A DNA stretch of 64,000 bases from an uncultured Oscillospiraceae bacterium (GCA_934630495.1 CAKTVW010000006.1:5999-69998), one strand, 5' to 3'; shown: positions 52,401 through 60,245, counted from the first letter of the stretch. Made by a program: numbers and translations. Notes: generated by a model from the sequence alone, not told the origin.

Positions 52401-52782
52401 AAGCTGCGTTGTTGTATTATAGCCGTCCTCAAGAGGGCAGCTATAATTCTTATAAAGTGACGTCTTATCTATGAAGAACAAAAAATTTTGGCCATAAAAT
52501 ACCTAGTGTACCCACTTAAATGCAATTTCTAAAGATTAGATTGGTAAGACTTCAATCTTGCAGAAGTGAGTATCATGGTAAACAAATACAGTTGTGCGTT
52601 TGGGTGTAAATTGCTAATTAGTATGGGTGAAAGAAGATTGTTCTCTACAAAACCCCTAACATCCCTAGCTTTCCTGCGACCCATTCTAATCAAATTAATA
52701 GTTGTAAGTAAAAGAAAACAGTGTATAATAGATGCATGAAAGTATAATTGGTTTTATTATACCGATGAAAGGATGCGTTGTT
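52401..52782. other. AT-rich spacer with promoter
   Basis: About 380 AT-rich bases, unlike the GC-rich flanks. No gene recognised in the first 300. A promoter with TTGTAA (52702-52707), 16 bases, TATAAT (52724-52729) leads into the next gene. Confidence 0.5.
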
Positions 52783-53244
52783 ATGAAGTGGCAAGTTTCC
52801 TTGAATAATGATAGTTTTGACCGTGCTGGTATAACTAAGGACTGCCAAGATGCCGTGTGCGAATACATATGGAACGGCTTCGAGGCTGGGGCTACTCAGA
52901 TTAGTGTATCACTTCAAGGTGTACCGATGCAGGAAGCCATGCAGCTTGTGGTAAAAGACAATGGTTCGGGTATTCCTTATAAAAATCTAAAGGAGACATT
53001 TGGAGCCTTCTTATCTTCCTTGAAAAATACAAATGGAATCAGGATCAAGTCTCAGTTCAATAAGGGAAAGGGCCGGTTTTCGTATTTAGCATTTTCCTCA
53101 TCTGCTGAATGGAAAACAGTATATGAGGATGAAGGGCAATTAAAATTTTATAGTATCCAAACAAATTCTGCTGATAAAAGTCGTTTCGAAACGTCGCAAC
53201 CTGTGATAGCGACAGAAGATAGCTCTATGCGAAGACAGCACTAG
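52783..53244 (+). pseudogene. GHKL-ATPase protein, N-terminal fragment of a broken gene
   Basis: 153 residues from ATG 52783 (AAAGGATGCG upstream). A GHKL nucleotide-binding fold is clear: N-box YIWNGFEAGATQI (residues 28-40), G1 box VKDNGSGIPYKNL (57-69) and GKGRFSYLAF (95-104). It is cut short by a stop soon after RFETSQPVIATED. The next frame, starting five bases later, encodes the C-terminal end of what looks like the same protein, so a large internal part is missing. Confidence 0.7.
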
Positions 53245-53248
53245 CGAA

Positions 53249-53665
53249 ATGCTGATTGTTGAGTTGAAAGCTCCTCATGTTAAGTTATCTTTGGATGTTT
53301 TTAATCAAATAGTTCGTTACGCAAACACGATCAGGAAAGAACCTCGATTTACTAGCAATAATCGAATATGGAAATTTTTTGCGGTGTGTGCTGAAGTCGA
53401 TGACGATGTAAAGGTCAAGTACGAAAACTTCAAGCAATATGGTAAAAAAGGACTAGCAGATGTTATAGGTAATTTTGAGCTCTATGCGTTGTCATGGGAT
53501 GATGTTTTCCAGTCATTTGAGGCACGTCACAGTTTTATGCTTGAAAAATTGAAACTCGATTATTCACAAGTAACTGAGGAACTTGGAATGAGCAACGGCG
53601 AATTGATGTCTAAACCGAAAGTAACAGCGCTTATACAAAAACTAATAGCTCTAAAAGCACAATAA
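53249..53665 (+). pseudogene. C-terminal nuclease-like fragment of the same GHKL gene
   Basis: 138 residues; the frame is open a little upstream, reading EDSTSEM before LIVELKAPHVKLSLDVFNQI. The VELK motif with a preceding acidic residue is the core of a PD-(D/E)XK nuclease, and the following FNQIVRYANTIRKEP helix with its Gln fits the fold. It is AT-rich like its neighbours. Together with the preceding piece it is best read as one GHKL-ATPase plus nuclease gene with an internal deletion. Confidence 0.6.
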
Positions 53666-53714
53666 AATACGATTTAGTCCCCTGCGGGATATTCTATATT
53701 GGGAGGTATAGATT

Positions 53715-55007
53715 ATGCATAAGATTACTTTGTGTAATTTGGGCCCAATCGAAAATTGCAGTATTAACCTAAATGAACTGATTATTTTGACTGGTCCACA
53801 AGCAAACGGCAAGAGTACTATTGCAAAAGCAGTTTATTTTTTTCGCACAATAAAAGATGATATCCTCGACATGATGCTTCGTGGTACTTCTGGCGAAAAA
53901 CCTGAGAAATGGAAGGTACGATTAACGAAAAGGCTGAAGGATAAGTTTATGCAGCTCTTTGGCTCTAGTTATGGAATGTCGAATGACATGGAGGCAAAAT
54001 ACGAATATGCCCCCAAAACATATATCCAGGTCTATTTGAAGCCAAACTATAAAAACAATGGTGGTCCAAACTATGTTACAATTGAGTTTAGTCAGAACAT
54101 TAGAGACTATCTATATGAGTTAGATTTTCATATGTTTACAGATGTCACGGCTGCTCAGAGAGAGCGTGAAGAAGCCGCATTATCCGAATTGTTTGCGGAT
54201 GAATATGAAACTGTTTTCATTCCTGCTGGCCGTAGCATGATTACTCTACTAACAACTCAGCTTAACTTTATCTTTACCTCGATGAGTGAAAGCCAAAAGC
54301 GTAGTATTGATTATTGTACCCAACGGTATGTTGAACTAATTCTGCGGCTGAAGCCTAGTTTCACACATGGAATAGAGGGCCTTTTGTCTGACCAGATACA
54401 CCTGACTCAAAAAGCCTTCAATATTGGATTGGCAAAAAAGTGTAAGCAGCTTATTGAGAGTATCATCAAAGGCCGATACCAGTATGAAAATGGAGAGGAA
54501 AAACTTTACATTGGTGACAGACAGAACAAGCAGTATGTAAAAATTAACTTTGCTTCTTCCGGACAGCAGGAGACGGTTTGGATTACCAATATCTTGTTTT
54601 ACTATTTGCTAGAGAATAAGCCGGTGTTCCTAATTGTTGAGGAACCGGAATCTCACCTCTATCCTGATTCGCAGAAGTTGATTGCAGAACTCTTGGCACT
54701 GTTTAAGAGTAACGGTAACACAGAACTGATTACAACACATAGTCCGTATATTTTAGGAGAAATGAACAATCTAATTTATGCAGGTGTGCTGTGTAACAGA
54801 GGTGTTGCAGGTGTTGAAAACATTATTGAGCGAGCAAAGCAACTAGATCCTAAAAAAGTAAGTTCCTATCATGTATGCAATGGTGTCTTGGAAGATGCAA
54901 AAGATGGCGAGATGGGCCTAATTAGGAATGAGCTGATCGATGGCGCATCAATTGTGATTACTGATGAATGTGATGCATTGTACGACCTGTCTGTAGAGGA
55001 GGTTTAA
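53715..55007 (+). CDS. ABC-class AAA ATPase (AAA_15/AAA_21-like), candidate defence gene
   Basis: 430 residues. Walker A GPQANGKST (residues 27-35), signature-like SSGQQETVW (281-289), Walker B FLIVEEPESHLYP (305-317) and the switch histidine in ITTHSPY (342). The roughly 200 residues between carry a helical insertion with an AGRSMITLLT motif (171-180) typical of OLD/RecF-like defence ATPases. It lacks the TOPRIM domain of OLD proteins. GGGAGGT precedes the ATG at 53715. The next gene starts two bases after its stop, so the two proteins probably act as one system. Confidence 0.85.
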   Translation: MHKITLCNLGPIENCSINLNELIILTGPQANGKSTIAKAVYFFRTIKDDILDMMLRGTSGEKPEKWKVRLTKRLKDKFMQLFGSSYGMSNDMEAKYEYAPKTYIQVYLKPNYKNNGGPNYVTIEFSQNIRDYLYELDFHMFTDVTAAQREREEAALSELFADEYETVFIPAGRSMITLLTTQLNFIFTSMSESQKRSIDYCTQRYVELILRLKPSFTHGIEGLLSDQIHLTQKAFNIGLAKKCKQLIESIIKGRYQYENGEEKLYIGDRQNKQYVKINFASSGQQETVWITNILFYYLLENKPVFLIVEEPESHLYPDSQKLIAELLALFKSNGNTELITTHSPYILGEMNNLIYAGVLCNRGVAGVENIIERAKQLDPKKVSSYHVCNGVLEDAKDGEMGLIRNELIDGASIVITDECDALYDLSVEEV

Positions 55008-55009
55008 CA

Positions 55010-55471
55010 ATGCCTGCTAATCACTGCAAAATTGTATTAAGTGATCACCCTTCCCGCTGTGCAGAAAGGCAAAGCACAATAGTTTCTAAAGACGAACGAC
55101 ATGACTATAAGCATGTTGGGCATAATAATAGCCAAGGACGTGTCAGACATTATAAGATTGACGGTGAAGTGCTTCCTAAAGGACAGATTCCAGAGCGATG
55201 TGACTTCATGCTATTAACCGATGATACGAATCCACCGGCCGCTTATTTGATAGAACTGAAGGGGTCCCCTGCGGATGCAGATAAGTGTATTGCACAGGTT
55301 GAAAGCACAGAGAGAATGTGTAGAGACGCACTTAGAGGTTATCGGATTCTATATCGTTTCGTTTTCGGCAAGGGGCATGGTGTCTATAGTAGTAAATTCA
55401 TTAATTGGAGAGAAAAGCTACCGAGGGGGAAGCTCATTTCGACGAGAAATGTTATTAATGATCACTTTTGA
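55010..55471 (+). CDS. Small PD-(D/E)XK nuclease-like protein, partner of the ATPase
   Basis: 153 residues, no close family recognised. RCDFMLLTDDTNPPAAYLIE then LKG gives Asp65 and Glu82-x-Lys84, the PD-(D/E)XK spacing, and CIAQVEST supplies the usual Gln (Q96) in the next helix. The start follows AGAGGAGGTTTAACA that overlaps the ATPase stop region. A nuclease switched by an ABC-class ATPase is a common plan in anti-phage modules; here the effector seems not to be HNH (Septu) or TOPRIM (PARIS, OLD). Function is inferred. Confidence 0.6.
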   Translation: MPANHCKIVLSDHPSRCAERQSTIVSKDERHDYKHVGHNNSQGRVRHYKIDGEVLPKGQIPERCDFMLLTDDTNPPAAYLIELKGSPADADKCIAQVESTERMCRDALRGYRILYRFVFGKGHGVYSSKFINWREKLPRGKLISTRNVINDHF

Positions 55472-55744
55472 TTTGCTACTAGTGCCAAATATATAGGCAG
55501 TAGTAGCAAAACCTTAACTTGAGCCATATACTGACCCATGCCACGATATCAGCGCGTGGACAAGCTGGGATATATTCAAATATCTTTTTTGGTGCAACGC
55601 GCCAACAAGTAGCACCGAAAAAGATATCGGGGCTGAAAACCCAGAAACCACAACGGTTTCCGTTCATAAGGATGTATTTTCTTATGAGAGATTGGTCGCA
55701 ACCTCTGTTATGGAGGTTGCGGCCTTTTCTCTTTCTCCGGTGAA
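55472..55744. other. Spacer between nuclease gene and recombinase, with inverted repeat
   Basis: AATATCTTTTTTGGTGCA (about 55579-55596) and its imperfect complement AGCACCGAAAAAGATATC (about 55611-55628) form a hairpin that can end the nuclease transcript. From 55659 on the sequence is shared with the second recombinase copy (62653 on). It includes a terminator stem CGCAACCTC/GAGGTTGCG (55697-55721). Confidence 0.55.
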
Positions 55745-56880
55745 TCACGACCTTGACGATTCTGCGATAGCAAGCATCTCCTTTATGGTTGCAAGGTCTA
55801 CAAGCCCGACACCGGTAAAGTGGATGTCAATTCCCACCCGCTTATGTCCGTTCACCATTTCACTGTTGTGAACCTCAATCCGCTTGATGATCTTATTGAC
55901 TACCTCCGGCGTGAGCGTTTCCATACTGGAGTATTCCCTGAGTCCTGCCAGCAAAAGCCGAATATCCACGCTCTCCCGTTCGAGTTCGGCCAGCTCTTTT
56001 TCCTTTGTGCTGACGGATTGCAATAGTTCTGCCTGCTCTTTTTCGTACTTTGCTGCCATTCGAGAATAACGCTCATCAGATAGCTTTCCAGCGAAATTAT
56101 CCTCATAGAGTTTGGCAATCAGTCGGTCGATTTCATCGACACGGTGCTTTTCGGCAGCGATATCCGATTTAACAGATCGGATATTCTGATCTTTTCCCGC
56201 AGATTGTTGCTTTCCGATCATTTGCAGAAAGAATGACTCGTGACAGGTGACGAAATCTGCAAGATCACTGACCGCTACTGAGACGATTTGTTCCAGCACG
56301 ACATTCCGGATATAGTGAATTGTGCATTCTCCCCGACCGGACTTGTAGTTGGCACAGCGAAAAAATTCCTGATTTGCCTTCAAACTCTTAGCCGCACAAA
56401 AGTGGAGCTTTGAACCGCAGTCTGCACAAAAAACCAATCCGGAAAACAGACTTGTTTTCCCTGTCGCAGTCGGGCGACGCTTATGTTTGCGCAGCTCTTG
56501 TACTCTAAGCCAAGTGTTTTCGTCAATGATCGCTTCCTGTGCGTTCGGCACGATGCTCCATTCCTCCTCCGGCTTGCGTATCAGCTTGTGCACTTTATAG
56601 CTGACGGTGGTCGTTTTCAGATTAACCATACAGCCGGTGTATTTCCGATTGCTCAAGATGGCATCAATGGTGCTGTCCTTCCATAAATACGGATCGCTCG
56701 GTATAGGACGATTGGCGGAAGAAGAACCGACCGAATAGTAATATGCGGTAGGGGTAAGAACCTTCTCCTTTTGCAGAAGCCTCGCAATCTGCTCCGGGCC
56801 TTTTCCTTCAAGACAAAGGTGGTAAATCCTTCGTACTACCTCGGCGGCAGCCTCATCAACAAGCCACTTTTCTTTATCAA
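55659..56880 (-). repeat. Long direct repeat, copy 1 (recombinase C-terminal module)
   Basis: Nearly identical to 62653-63864 in the same orientation, from TCCGTTCATAAGG at the left to the recombinase codons for KWLVDEAAAEVV at the right. The copies differ at scattered bases, for example KEKVLTP against KEQVFTP, so they are separate lineages, not one sequence assembled twice. Confidence 0.85.
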
Positions 56881-57400
56881 GCTCGTCACGCTTGTAGCCG
56901 TATGGTACCCGGAAGTTGCTTCTTTTACCGTTGGCCGCCTTCATTGCCCACACAGCCCGCACTTTTTTGCTGGTCTGCGCTGCATACCACTCGTTAAAAA
57001 AGTGGCAGTGAACATTGTCGGTGTTCAAGTGGACGGTGACCAGCACCTGATACCGGTCGCCCCACATCCGCCGCGCTGTCTCCTTGCCGATGGCAAACGC
57101 CTGCTCCGGCGTGACCTCGCCCTCACGAAAGCTCTGAACACCGTGGTAGCCCACCACCTTGCCACGCAGACCAAATCGCCGCTGGACGGCGATCATCTCA
57201 GCATAGGCGTTCTGCGCCGAGCAATTGATGCCGCCCACAAACATTTTGCGGTCGGTTTTGTCATCGTTCTCTGCGTAGCGCAGGGCGGCATATAAATCCT
57301 CATCGAGATATTCCGGTGCGGTGGTCTTGTCGGGATTGTCGGCGTAGTCCAGTGTGGCCTTCAAGTTTTTGAACACGGGCCAGAAACCGGTTACCGCCAT
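55745..57400 (-). CDS. Chimeric protein: relaxase HUH domain fused to serine recombinase C-terminal part
   Basis: 551 residues in one frame. Residues 1-133 are a MobA/MobL-type relaxase N-terminus (MFVGGINCSAQNAYAEMIAV; VHLNTDNVHCHF with the HUH-type histidines 124, 131, 133). From residue 135 the protein is a large serine recombinase: FNEWYAAQTSKKVRAVWAMK, the Recombinase domain (about 165-270), the zinc ribbon CADCGSKLHFCAA...CANYKSGRGEC and a coiled coil (about 415-500). The resolvase catalytic domain with its serine is absent. The joint is at the T6 tract 56996-57001. Six bases separate it from mobC. Confidence 0.85.
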   Translation of the reverse strand: MAVTGFWPVFKNLKATLDYADNPDKTTAPEYLDEDLYAALRYAENDDKTDRKMFVGGINCSAQNAYAEMIAVQRRFGLRGKVVGYHGVQSFREGEVTPEQAFAIGKETARRMWGDRYQVLVTVHLNTDNVHCHFFNEWYAAQTSKKVRAVWAMKAANGKRSNFRVPYGYKRDELDKEKWLVDEAAAEVVRRIYHLCLEGKGPEQIARLLQKEKVLTPTAYYYSVGSSSANRPIPSDPYLWKDSTIDAILSNRKYTGCMVNLKTTTVSYKVHKLIRKPEEEWSIVPNAQEAIIDENTWLRVQELRKHKRRPTATGKTSLFSGLVFCADCGSKLHFCAAKSLKANQEFFRCANYKSGRGECTIHYIRNVVLEQIVSVAVSDLADFVTCHESFFLQMIGKQQSAGKDQNIRSVKSDIAAEKHRVDEIDRLIAKLYEDNFAGKLSDERYSRMAAKYEKEQAELLQSVSTKEKELAELERESVDIRLLLAGLREYSSMETLTPEVVNKIIKRIEVHNSEMVNGHKRVGIDIHFTGVGLVDLATIKEMLAIAESSRS

Positions 57401-57406
57401 AGCACA

Positions 57407-57682
57407 TCACCCCTTTCCCGGCAGCAGGAACTCTGCTGTAATCTGTTTCAGTACCGTATAAATTTCCTCGTCCAGCTCCGGCGAACTCGCTTTATCCGCA
57501 AGCTCACCCAGCTTTTCAAGACAAACAAAAAGAGCGTCAGGCGGAACCGCTCTCGGCTCGTACCCCAACGCTCTTTGCTTCACATATTCAGTTGTACTCA
57601 GTCCGCATTTTCGGGCTTTTGCTTGAATCTTCTCTTTTTCCATTGCCGTAACTCTTACGGCAATTCGTATATCCTTTCCCAT
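57407..57682 (-). CDS. mobC: MobC-like relaxosome protein
   Basis: 91 residues. An N-terminal ribbon-helix-helix-like segment (IRIAVRVTAMEKEKIQAKAR then CGLSTTEYVKQRALG) is typical of MobC auxiliary proteins that bind oriT beside the relaxase. ATG 57682 is preferred to the one at 57688 because of spacing from GGGAGAG. It lies directly upstream of the relaxase part of the chimera. Confidence 0.82.
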   Translation of the reverse strand: MGKDIRIAVRVTAMEKEKIQAKARKCGLSTTEYVKQRALGYEPRAVPPDALFVCLEKLGELADKASSPELDEEIYTVLKQITAEFLLPGKG

Positions 57683-57972
57683 GCACATCTCTCCCTTGGG
57701 GGATTGGGGGCTGCGCCCCCAAAGAGCCAGCCGACTTCGGCTGTGATTGGGACTTCTGTGGCACACAAAGTCCCTGCTTGCTATACCGTAGGACGCACCC
57801 CGCAGGGCATAAAGAAAAGCGGGTGTCAGATACCGGGATTTCTGCATATTTCTGCGCTGCCCAATACCGAAAACCACTTTCTTGCCCCTTGGGGCGTATC
57901 TTGTCTTTGAGCCAAAGTGGCACTGGCTCTGCTTCAAATACTGCGATTTGAGCCACATATCGGTGTTTTGGC
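57683..57972. other. Palindrome-rich spacer, candidate oriT or partition site
   Basis: 290 bases between parR and mobC. Hairpins: CAGCCGA/TCGGCTG (57728-57743) and GGGACTT/AAGTCCC (57749-57774). TGAGCCA occurs at 57908-57914 and 57949-57955, each followed by the inverted TGGCTC at 57924-57929 and 57969-57974. Position just upstream of mobC-relaxase fits oriT; iterons next to parR also fit a centromere site. Confidence 0.45.
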
Positions 57973-58287
57973 TCAGCCGAACATCTCAAGGTCGTCCAGC
58001 ACACTCTTTTCATTTTTGGCTTGCTGCTCCTCGGTCAATATCGGCTTTACCTGCGCAAAAGCAGGAGGTTCCTCAACAAACGACACCTCCTGCAATTCCT
58101 CTCGTATGACTTGCCGAATATCCTCCAATAAAAATCCACTTGTGGATGACTGACGCTGCATTTCATTTAAGACCGCCGTTACAATAAAAGCGTTGCGGGA
58201 TTTATTAAGCACCTGTAAATACTGTGCGGCGTTCGCCTCTTTTGGCTTGCCCAAATCAAACCGCACATTGATTCGATATTTGCTCAT
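57973..58287 (-). CDS. parR: ParR-like plasmid partition protein
   Basis: 104 residues. The N-terminal MSKYRINVRFDLGKPKEANA and LQVLNKSRNAFIVTAVLNEM form the ribbon-helix-helix DNA-binding part of ParR-type centromere-binding proteins; the C-terminal tail (EEQQAKNEKSVLDDLEMF) would contact ParM. It points to a plasmid-like maintenance stage of the element. The parM gene expected upstream is reduced to a stub. Confidence 0.6.
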   Translation of the reverse strand: MSKYRINVRFDLGKPKEANAAQYLQVLNKSRNAFIVTAVLNEMQRQSSTSGFLLEDIRQVIREELQEVSFVEEPPAFAQVKPILTEEQQAKNEKSVLDDLEMFG

Positions 58288-58349
58288 CCCTTTGCCTCAG
58301 CTTTCATCTGTGCCTCTGCCAGATATTCATATGTAGCAAAGCTACCGCG
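58284..58349 (-). pseudogene. Possible 3' stub of parM
   Basis: 21 codons, RGSFATYEYLAEAQMKAEAK then G and TGA, whose stop overlaps the parR start as ATGA. That arrangement and the tail are as expected for the end of an actin-like ParM. Upstream the frame is broken, and no ParM body follows. Confidence 0.35.
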
Positions 58350-58478
58350 AGAGTGATTTCAGCCGATAATTCGACGGCAGCCGTCTTATCACCGTCACTG
58401 TTTTTGCTCAAACATCTCTCCGCATTATAGGTCTGATACTTCTGCCGTAATGTATTGTACCAAAAGGAGGTGTTTGCT

Positions 58479-58727
58479 GTGAAGCGTGTGAAGGCAGCTT
58501 GTATTCTTCAAACCTTGATTTTTGCACAGAAGCCGGAAATGGGTTACACCAAGGACCGTGCATTGCAGATCAACAAAGAAGAAGTCGAGCATTACAAAGC
58601 GACTCTCGAACGTGCAAAGACGAGATATCAGATTGTTGATACCGTCGAGCAGGAAGACGGCTCTGTTGTAGTTCATGTCAGAAAGCAGTACAACGACAAA
58701 GCTGATGTTTCCGAATACTTCGAGTAA
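58479..58727 (+). CDS. Small conserved-type element protein, unknown function
   Basis: 82 residues starting at GTG 58479, six bases after AAAAGGAGGTG; the ATG at 58455 is upstream of that site. Sequence: KRVKAACILQTLIFAQKPEM, then a helical and charged body ending NDKADVSEYFE. No motif or membrane segment. Codons and position suggest a real element gene, expressed with the following Veg-like gene. Confidence 0.6.
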   Translation: MKRVKAACILQTLIFAQKPEMGYTKDRALQINKEEVEHYKATLERAKTRYQIVDTVEQEDGSVVVHVRKQYNDKADVSEYFE

Positions 58728-58787
58728 GTCCCCAAAGCCGCCTGAGCATATCGGGCGGCTTACCTTATTATTTAATGGAGGCAGAAA

Positions 58788-59030
58788 ATGAACTCTCTTG
58801 ATACGATAAGAGCCAAGCTTCAGAGACTCTACAAAACCGATCCGCATATTCGCATAAATGTGGCGTTAAAGAATCCGAAAATTAATCTGAAAAATGAGCA
58901 GGTAACGATTACCGGCATTTACCCGCACATTTTTCAAATTGAAGAACGAAGCAGCGGTTTGCCGAAAAAGCATACCCTGCAATACAGCGATATCCTGATC
59001 GGTCATATTGAAATACTTGATATGGAGTAA
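58788..59030 (+). CDS. Veg-like protein
   Basis: 80 residues. DTIRAKLQRLYKTDPHIRIN, VTITGIYPHIFQIEERSS and LQYSDILIGHIEI follow the plan of the Veg family (DUF1021), which in Bacillus is a small protein tied to biofilm and spore outgrowth. Copies are frequent on integrative elements. TGGAGGCAGAAA precedes the ATG. Confidence 0.5.
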   Translation: MNSLDTIRAKLQRLYKTDPHIRINVALKNPKINLKNEQVTITGIYPHIFQIEERSSGLPKKHTLQYSDILIGHIEILDME

Positions 59031-59053
59031 AGAAAAGTTGCTAATATGCGTAA

Positions 59054-59082
59054 AAATCCGGCAGTTTTTTGCTGTCGGATTT
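59054..59082 (+). terminator. Terminator after the Veg-like gene
   Basis: 11-bp stem AAATCCGGCAG/CTGTCGGATTT (one mismatch or wobble) with a T-rich loop, 24 bases after the stop. Confidence 0.6.
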
Positions 59083-59099
59083 GATATTGTTCCGGAGAA

Positions 59100-59477
59100 C
59101 TATTCTTCATAGATTATAGACGTATTTACAGCCTCTTTTGCACAATTAATTATATTGTTCATTTTTCTAACCCACACCATTTGATCTGCGGCTTTTAGTT
59201 GCTCTGTTATGCCCTCAGCTGCAGCCATTTGCTTTACCAATCGCTCAAACATTTTCTCAGCCTGTTTGTCAATGTCTGCAAGGTATTTGTTTAATTTGCC
59301 GCTTATCAGCAAGTTGGCGTAAAGCACTTTGCGGTGGTGCTTCAAATAGCATAGATGCCGCTGTCCCCATATCCCAATAGACTCTTGCTCCGGCTCATCC
59401 TCCCCGGCAATGAAATAATAATCGCCGATTAGCTCATATTTCAGTCCCGTACGTTCATCCGTAATGTATTTTTCCAT
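59100..59477 (-). CDS. tnpV: TnpV family protein
   Basis: 125 residues. The family pattern is clear: LIGDYYFIAGEDEPEQESIG, IWGQRHLCYLKHHRKVLYAN, LISGKLNKYLADIDKQAEKM and QMVWVRKMNNIINCAKEAV. TnpV was named from Tn4551 and occurs on many conjugative transposons; its biochemical role is unknown. ATG 59477 is used because GGAGG lies eight bases before it; GTG 59492 would overlap that site. Confidence 0.82.
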   Translation of the reverse strand: MEKYITDERTGLKYELIGDYYFIAGEDEPEQESIGIWGQRHLCYLKHHRKVLYANLLISGKLNKYLADIDKQAEKMFERLVKQMAAAEGITEQLKAADQMVWVRKMNNIINCAKEAVNTSIIYEE

Positions 59478-59479
59478 AA

Positions 59480-59662
59480 TCAATTCCTCCACTCTGTAAT
59501 CTTGAATCTTTTGATTTTGGCATTTGCCGCCTTGATAAGCACCTCATCCACGGCATCGGTATATCTGCTCTCTGAAATAAGCCTATTGCGGAAAGTGTTT
59601 AGCGCTACGAGCATAAGTCGCCATTCCTCAATTGTAAGCGCAAGGTAATACTTCTGCTTCAT
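59480..59662 (-). CDS. Small protein preceding tnpV
   Basis: 60 residues, MKQKYYLALTIEEWRLMLVA then LNTFRNRLISESRYTDAVDE. AAAGGAGGTCTGGCTG precedes the ATG. Two bases separate it from the TnpV start, so they form one unit. Amphipathic helices, no known motif. Confidence 0.65.
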   Translation of the reverse strand: MKQKYYLALTIEEWRLMLVALNTFRNRLISESRYTDAVDEVLIKAANAKIKRFKITEWRN

Positions 59663-59736
59663 CAGCCAGACCTCCTTTGATTTTTCTATATTATAGCGAG
59701 GCTGACAGCAGCAATCGAATGTACGGATATAAGAAT

Positions 59737-59778
59737 ATCACCGAGAAAAGTTCATAATGAACTAATCTCGGTGATTTT
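59737..59778 (+). terminator. Hairpin 1 of the leader region
   Basis: ATCACCGAGA/TCTCGGTGAT outer stem with an inner AGTTCAT/ATGAACT stem, followed by TTTTCC. Confidence 0.65.
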
Positions 59779-60022
59779 CCTTTCCATTGCTACGCCTGAC
59801 AGCTAAGTCCTTTTAACTTTTCATTGTCAGTCCGTGGCTTTGCAACTCGGTTCTTCTCCCATTGTCGATTCAGCTGCGGTGATAAATTGATTTACTGCCT
59901 TATCAACGAAAACCGAACGGTTTCTGGGTTTTTTCATGCCGATTTTTAAGGTGGAATTCAAAAGATATCATTTCCCCAAATCGACCTTTGGGGAGGACTT
60001 GAACTAAATTCATAGGGTTTTA

Positions 60023-60066
60023 GGGGCAGATTTTACGATTGATTTCGTAAGGTCTGCCCCTTTTTT
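60023..60066 (+). terminator. Hairpin 2 of the leader region
   Basis: GGGGCAGA...TCTGCCCC with an inner TTACGA/TCGTAA pairing, then six T. A typical intrinsic terminator. Confidence 0.8.
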
Positions 60067-60099
60067 CGTTTTTCTAATTGTTAAATTTTTGTGTCCTTG

Positions 60100-60136
60100 G
60101 AGGTTGCGCATAAATTGTATGCGCAACCTCTTTTTT
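60100..60136 (+). terminator. Hairpin 3 of the leader region
   Basis: Perfect 13-bp stem GAGGTTGCGCATA/TATGCGCAACCTC, AATTG loop, six T. It lies about 60 bases before a short leader ORF. Confidence 0.85.
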
Positions 60137-60193
60137 CGTATATAGCGCATTTTGAGCGTTGATATAAATCTGATAACTAAAGGAGTGGTGTAT

Positions 60194-60208
60194 ATGTTTG
60201 CGGCGTAG
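60194..60208 (+). CDS. Possible four-codon leader peptide
   Basis: ATG TTT GCG GCG TAG (MFAA) with AAAGGAGTGGTGTAT directly before it, as good a ribosome binding site as a normal gene, 37 bases before the DUF4314 gene. Too short to be a functional protein; it could time transcription or translation of the following operon. Confidence 0.4.
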   Translation: MFAA

Positions 60209-60245
60209 ACAGCAAATCAAAACAAAATTCAGGAGGTAAAGAAAG

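Larger units (their letters stand above)
59663..60245. other. Regulatory spacer with three terminator-like hairpins and a leader ORF
   Basis: About 580 bases. The three hairpins and the short leader are listed separately. The rest shows no gene. Confidence 0.55.

Noticed and set aside
55472..55660. CRISPR-like or att-site repeat after the nuclease gene
   Set aside because: Only a single inverted repeat is present, best explained as a terminator-like hairpin.
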